Shown here: positions 61,691 to 64,000 of the stretch, one piece after another | How positions within the stretch are numbered: the first letter of the stretch is position 1 | Layout: the number at the start of each line of letters is the position of its first letter | Notes under the pieces: model-generated | The model's database searches: none | Seen by the model: only the letters and a program-made list of their open reading frames with translations | What the model was told of the DNA's origin: nothing | Assembly (NCBI RefSeq): GCF_003355155.1 | Contig: NZ_CP031320.1 | Coordinates: forward strand, 3,463,367 to 3,527,366 | Reading direction: 5' to 3' | Length of the DNA stretch: 64,000 nucleotides | From: Streptomyces armeniacus | GTDB taxonomy: Bacteria; Actinomycetota; Actinomycetes; Streptomycetales; Streptomycetaceae | Made by a program: the position numbers and the translations under genes

Positions 61691-62872
61691 ATGCGTACGC
61701 GCACCCAGGTGGGCATCGTCGGAGCCGGCCCGGCCGGTCTGCTGCTGGCGCAGCTGTTGCACCGGCAGGGCATCGACACGGTCGTCCTGGAACGGCAGGA
61801 CGAGGCGTACGTACGGGCGCGCGTCCGGGCCGGCGTACTGGAACCGGGCACCGTACGCGCCCTGAAGGCAGTCGGCGCGGGCGACCGGATGCTGCGCGAG
61901 GGCCTCGTGCACGGCGGGTTCGAGCTGCGGTTCGGCGGGCGCGGCCACCGGATCGCGATGGACGAGCTGACCGGTGAGTCCATCACCGTGTACGGGCAGC
62001 AGGAGGTCGTCGCCGACCTCATCGACGCACGCCGGGCGGCGGGCGAGACGGTGGAGTTCGAGGCCACCGTCACGGAGGTCACCGGCACGGACACGGCCAC
62101 ACCGGTGATCCACTACCGGCGGGGCGGCGAAACAGGAGAAGCAGCCGAAATACACGAGCTGCACTGCGACTTCGTCGCCGGCTGCGACGGCTTCCACGGG
62201 GTGTGCAGGCCGCCGCAGTCGCGTTCGTACGAGCGCGACTACCCGTTCGCCTGGCTCGGCATCCTGGCCGCGGTGCCGCCGTCCTCCGACGAGTTGATCT
62301 ACGCACGGCACGACCGCGGCTTCGCGATGCACAGCATGCGTTCGCCGTCGGTCAGCCGCTTCTACCTCCAGGTGGCGCCGGACACCGACCTCGCCGAGTG
62401 GCCGGACGAGCGGATCTGGAAGGAACTCCGCATCCGGCTCTCGACCGACGACGGCTGGCAGCTCACGGAGGGCGAGGTGACGGAGAAAAGCGTCACCGGG
62501 ATGCGCAGTTTCGTCAGCGACACCATGCGGCACGGCCGGCTGCTGCTCGCGGGGGACGCCGCGCACATCGTGCCGCCGACCGGCGCGAAGGGCCTCAACC
62601 TGGCCGTCTCCGACGCGCAGTTGCTGGGCGAGTCGCTGATCAGCTGGTACGCGGACGGCGACGAGGGCCCGCTGGCCGCTTACTCCGACACCTGCCTGCG
62701 GCGGGTCTGGCGCGCGCAGGACTTCTCGTCCTGGATGACGGGGCTGCTGCACCGCAGGGAGGGCGCCGAGTTCGAGCAGCGGGCGCAGCTTGCCCAACTG
62801 GCGTACATCTGCCGCTCCACGGCGGCGTCCACGATGCTCGCCGAGAACTACGTGGGCGCGACGGGGATGTGA
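61691..62872 (+). CDS. pobA: 4-hydroxybenzoate 3-monooxygenase
   Basis: 393 residues. A flavoprotein converting 4-hydroxybenzoate to protocatechuate with NAD(P)H and O2. It has GXGXXG VGIVGAGPAGLLLAQLLH, the ERQDEAYVRARVRAGVLEPGTV segment, the DG motif FVAGCDGFHGVC, and the GD motif LLLAGDAAHIVPPTGAKGLNLAVSD. The substrate tyrosine/serine region (YLQVAPDTDLAEWPDERIWKEL) fits PobA. ATG 61691 has AAGGGGAG upstream. Protocatechuate ring-cleavage genes are not in this window. Confidence 0.93.
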   Translation: MRTRTQVGIVGAGPAGLLLAQLLHRQGIDTVVLERQDEAYVRARVRAGVLEPGTVRALKAVGAGDRMLREGLVHGGFELRFGGRGHRIAMDELTGESITVYGQQEVVADLIDARRAAGETVEFEATVTEVTGTDTATPVIHYRRGGETGEAAEIHELHCDFVAGCDGFHGVCRPPQSRSYERDYPFAWLGILAAVPPSSDELIYARHDRGFAMHSMRSPSVSRFYLQVAPDTDLAEWPDERIWKELRIRLSTDDGWQLTEGEVTEKSVTGMRSFVSDTMRHGRLLLAGDAAHIVPPTGAKGLNLAVSDAQLLGESLISWYADGDEGPLAAYSDTCLRRVWRAQDFSSWMTGLLHRREGAEFEQRAQLAQLAYICRSTAASTMLAENYVGATGM

Positions 62873-62879
62873 CCCCCGC

Positions 62880-62960
62880 TCCCGTACGGGGACGGATACG
62901 GGACGGGGGGACGCCGTACGACGGGCCCGTACAACGGCCCGTACGACGGGTGCGCCCGTC
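62880..62960. repeat. CGTACG-rich convergent gap
   Basis: Between pobA and the FkbM gene the sequence repeats CCCGTACGG, GCCGTACGACGGG and GGGCCCGTAC-type units, with ACGGCCCGTACGACGGG overlapping copies. It can fold into several alternative hairpins and may serve as a bidirectional terminator. Confidence 0.6.
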
Positions 62961-62993
62961 CCGCGCCCGAGCGGGGGCGCGGGACCGGGGACG

Positions 62994-63764
62994 TCACGGC
63001 TGGCGGGTGGCGTACACCATGTAGTAGCGGTAGACCTCGGGCAGTTCGGCGCGCTCCACGACCACCGAGAAACCCTTGCCGTCAAGCGTGTCAATGATCG
63101 TGTCAAGTCGCCCGTCGAGGTCCTGGACCTCGATGACGGCCTGGTCGATGCGGAGCCAGTCCTCGTCGTCCAGGCCCTGCATGACGTCGAGTTCGGCGCC
63201 CTCGACGTCGATCTTCAGCAGGTCGATCTGCTCGCCGGGCGCCCAGTCCCGCAGCACCGTGGAGAGCCGGTCCACCTGGGCCTCGACGTCGAGGCCCGTC
63301 ATCACACGGTCGACCTCGGCCTGGCCGATCTGCTCGACGGTGAGCTCCTGGCCGACCTTCTTCTGCTCCGGGTAACGGGTCGAGTTGCCGGGAACCGCCG
63401 GGTAGAAGGTGAAGTGCACCTTCTCGTTCCGCTGGCCGAGCGCCATCCTGCGGGTGTCGACGCCCTTGACGCCGTGTGCGTCGAGGTTCCGCTGCAGCGC
63501 CTCGTAAATCGGCGGAATCGGCTCCATGGCCAGCACCTGGGCGCCCGGGAACTGCTGCTTGACGAAGAGGGTGAAGAGGCCGACATTGGCACCGCAGTCG
63601 ACGATCCGCGACGTGTCGGAGAGTTTGATCCCGTGCCGGAGATACGTCCGGTCCTCGAAGATCTCCTTGTAGATGAAGCCGACCTCGGAGAACTGTTCAC
63701 CCCCCGCCTGCGGCACGAAGAACGAAACGCCGTCCGCGACCTGTACGGACCTGATCTCAGTCAT
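62994..63764 (-). CDS. FkbM-family methyltransferase
   Basis: 256 residues. A class I SAM-dependent fold: SRIVDCGANVGLFTLFVKQQ (SAM-binding motif I), MEPIPPIYEALQRNLDAHG (acidic residue of motif II), and LLKIDVEGAELDVMQGLDDEDW, the FkbM signature DVEGAE. FkbM proteins O-methylate sugars or polyketide intermediates. ATG 63764 is my choice; an ATG at 63803 is the alternative. It stands near the right edge, divergent from whatever follows. Its partners are not visible. Confidence 0.9.
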   Translation of the reverse strand: MTEIRSVQVADGVSFFVPQAGGEQFSEVGFIYKEIFEDRTYLRHGIKLSDTSRIVDCGANVGLFTLFVKQQFPGAQVLAMEPIPPIYEALQRNLDAHGVKGVDTRRMALGQRNEKVHFTFYPAVPGNSTRYPEQKKVGQELTVEQIGQAEVDRVMTGLDVEAQVDRLSTVLRDWAPGEQIDLLKIDVEGAELDVMQGLDDEDWLRIDQAVIEVQDLDGRLDTIIDTLDGKGFSVVVERAELPEVYRYYMVYATRQP

Positions 63765-64000
63765 GATGCGCTCTATCCCCTGCGTTGTGGTTCCGCGGGT
63801 CATCGGCGCCCGCCGTGTCAGCGTGCATCACGCATTACCAGCAATCCCCTCGAATTCCGCCGGTCGGCGATCTCCCGGCGATCTCCCCGCCGAGTGCCCG
63901 CGGCCTGCCCGCGGAGCACGCCGCGCGGCTGAGAACGGGCAGGAACGGGCCCTGGCCGAGGGGGCGTTGGGCGCGCACGGCGCTCACCAGTCGTACGACG

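Overview
The window is very GC-rich actinobacterial chromosome, almost certainly Streptomyces or a close relative. Third codon positions are almost all G or C. GTG starts and TTG starts with good ribosome sites are common. The gene families are also typical: a DUF5753-type XRE regulator, an ECF41 sigma factor, MurT/GatD, a PimM-type PAS-LuxR regulator, a Streptomyces-type Fic toxin and a bldA-type TTA codon. I see no rRNA, tRNA, CRISPR array, integrase, transposase or phage gene.

Layout. 0.1-7.6 kb: XRE-cupin regulator with YbaK, an acetyltransferase, a CoA-binding protein, an IMPACT-family protein and the sbcD-sbcC nuclease operon. 7.7-13.7 kb: two Lrp/AsnC regulators, a DUF885 protein, a PLP-dependent Cys/Met-type enzyme divergent from the second Lrp gene, an ACT-GNAT protein and a DUF1990 protein. 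13.7-20.7 kb: Tat-exported PhoD phosphatase, a giant TPR protein, a hydrolase and an ECF41 sigma factor. 20.7-24.4 kb: SDR oxidoreductase, a GntR regulator behind a dre-like palindrome, a ROK repressor, and a small TTA-containing gene. 24.4-33.3 kb: zinc-ribbon protein, Mug glycosylase, purB, SGNH hydrolase, two CNNM/CBS membrane proteins, an orphan MacB-type ATPase, a ribbon-helix-helix/Fic toxin-antitoxin pair and acetyltransferases. 33.4-38.1 kb: biotin genes bioB-bioA-bioD divergent from bioF. 38.1-48.6 kb: DUF6328 protein, a ClpP divergent from an orphan YefM-like antitoxin, secreted peptidases, a PlsC acyltransferase, CtaG, GatD/MurT (lipid II amidation) and a peptide deformylase. 48.7-54.8 kb: TetR with acyl-CoA dehydrogenase, two XRE regulators and a maleylpyruvate-isomerase-like protein.

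54.7-59.1 kb is the most unusual part. It holds a truncated cysN, then cysD and cysC, a gene resembling chorismate lyase, and an orphan PimM-type PAS-LuxR regulator. A near-consensus PimM box lies between the regulator and the operon. It is followed by about 960 bp of gene-poor, less GC-rich DNA. I read this as a small or decayed sulfate-activation/aromatic-acid locus, perhaps a relic of a biosynthetic cluster. The right end has a TPR-like protein, metB, pobA (4-hydroxybenzoate hydroxylase) and an FkbM-family methyltransferase.

Two features run across the window. The palindrome CGTACG, usually as CCGTACGG, is strongly over-represented in genes and clusters between them. Several gene ends also carry short tandem duplications, two of which include the stop codon.
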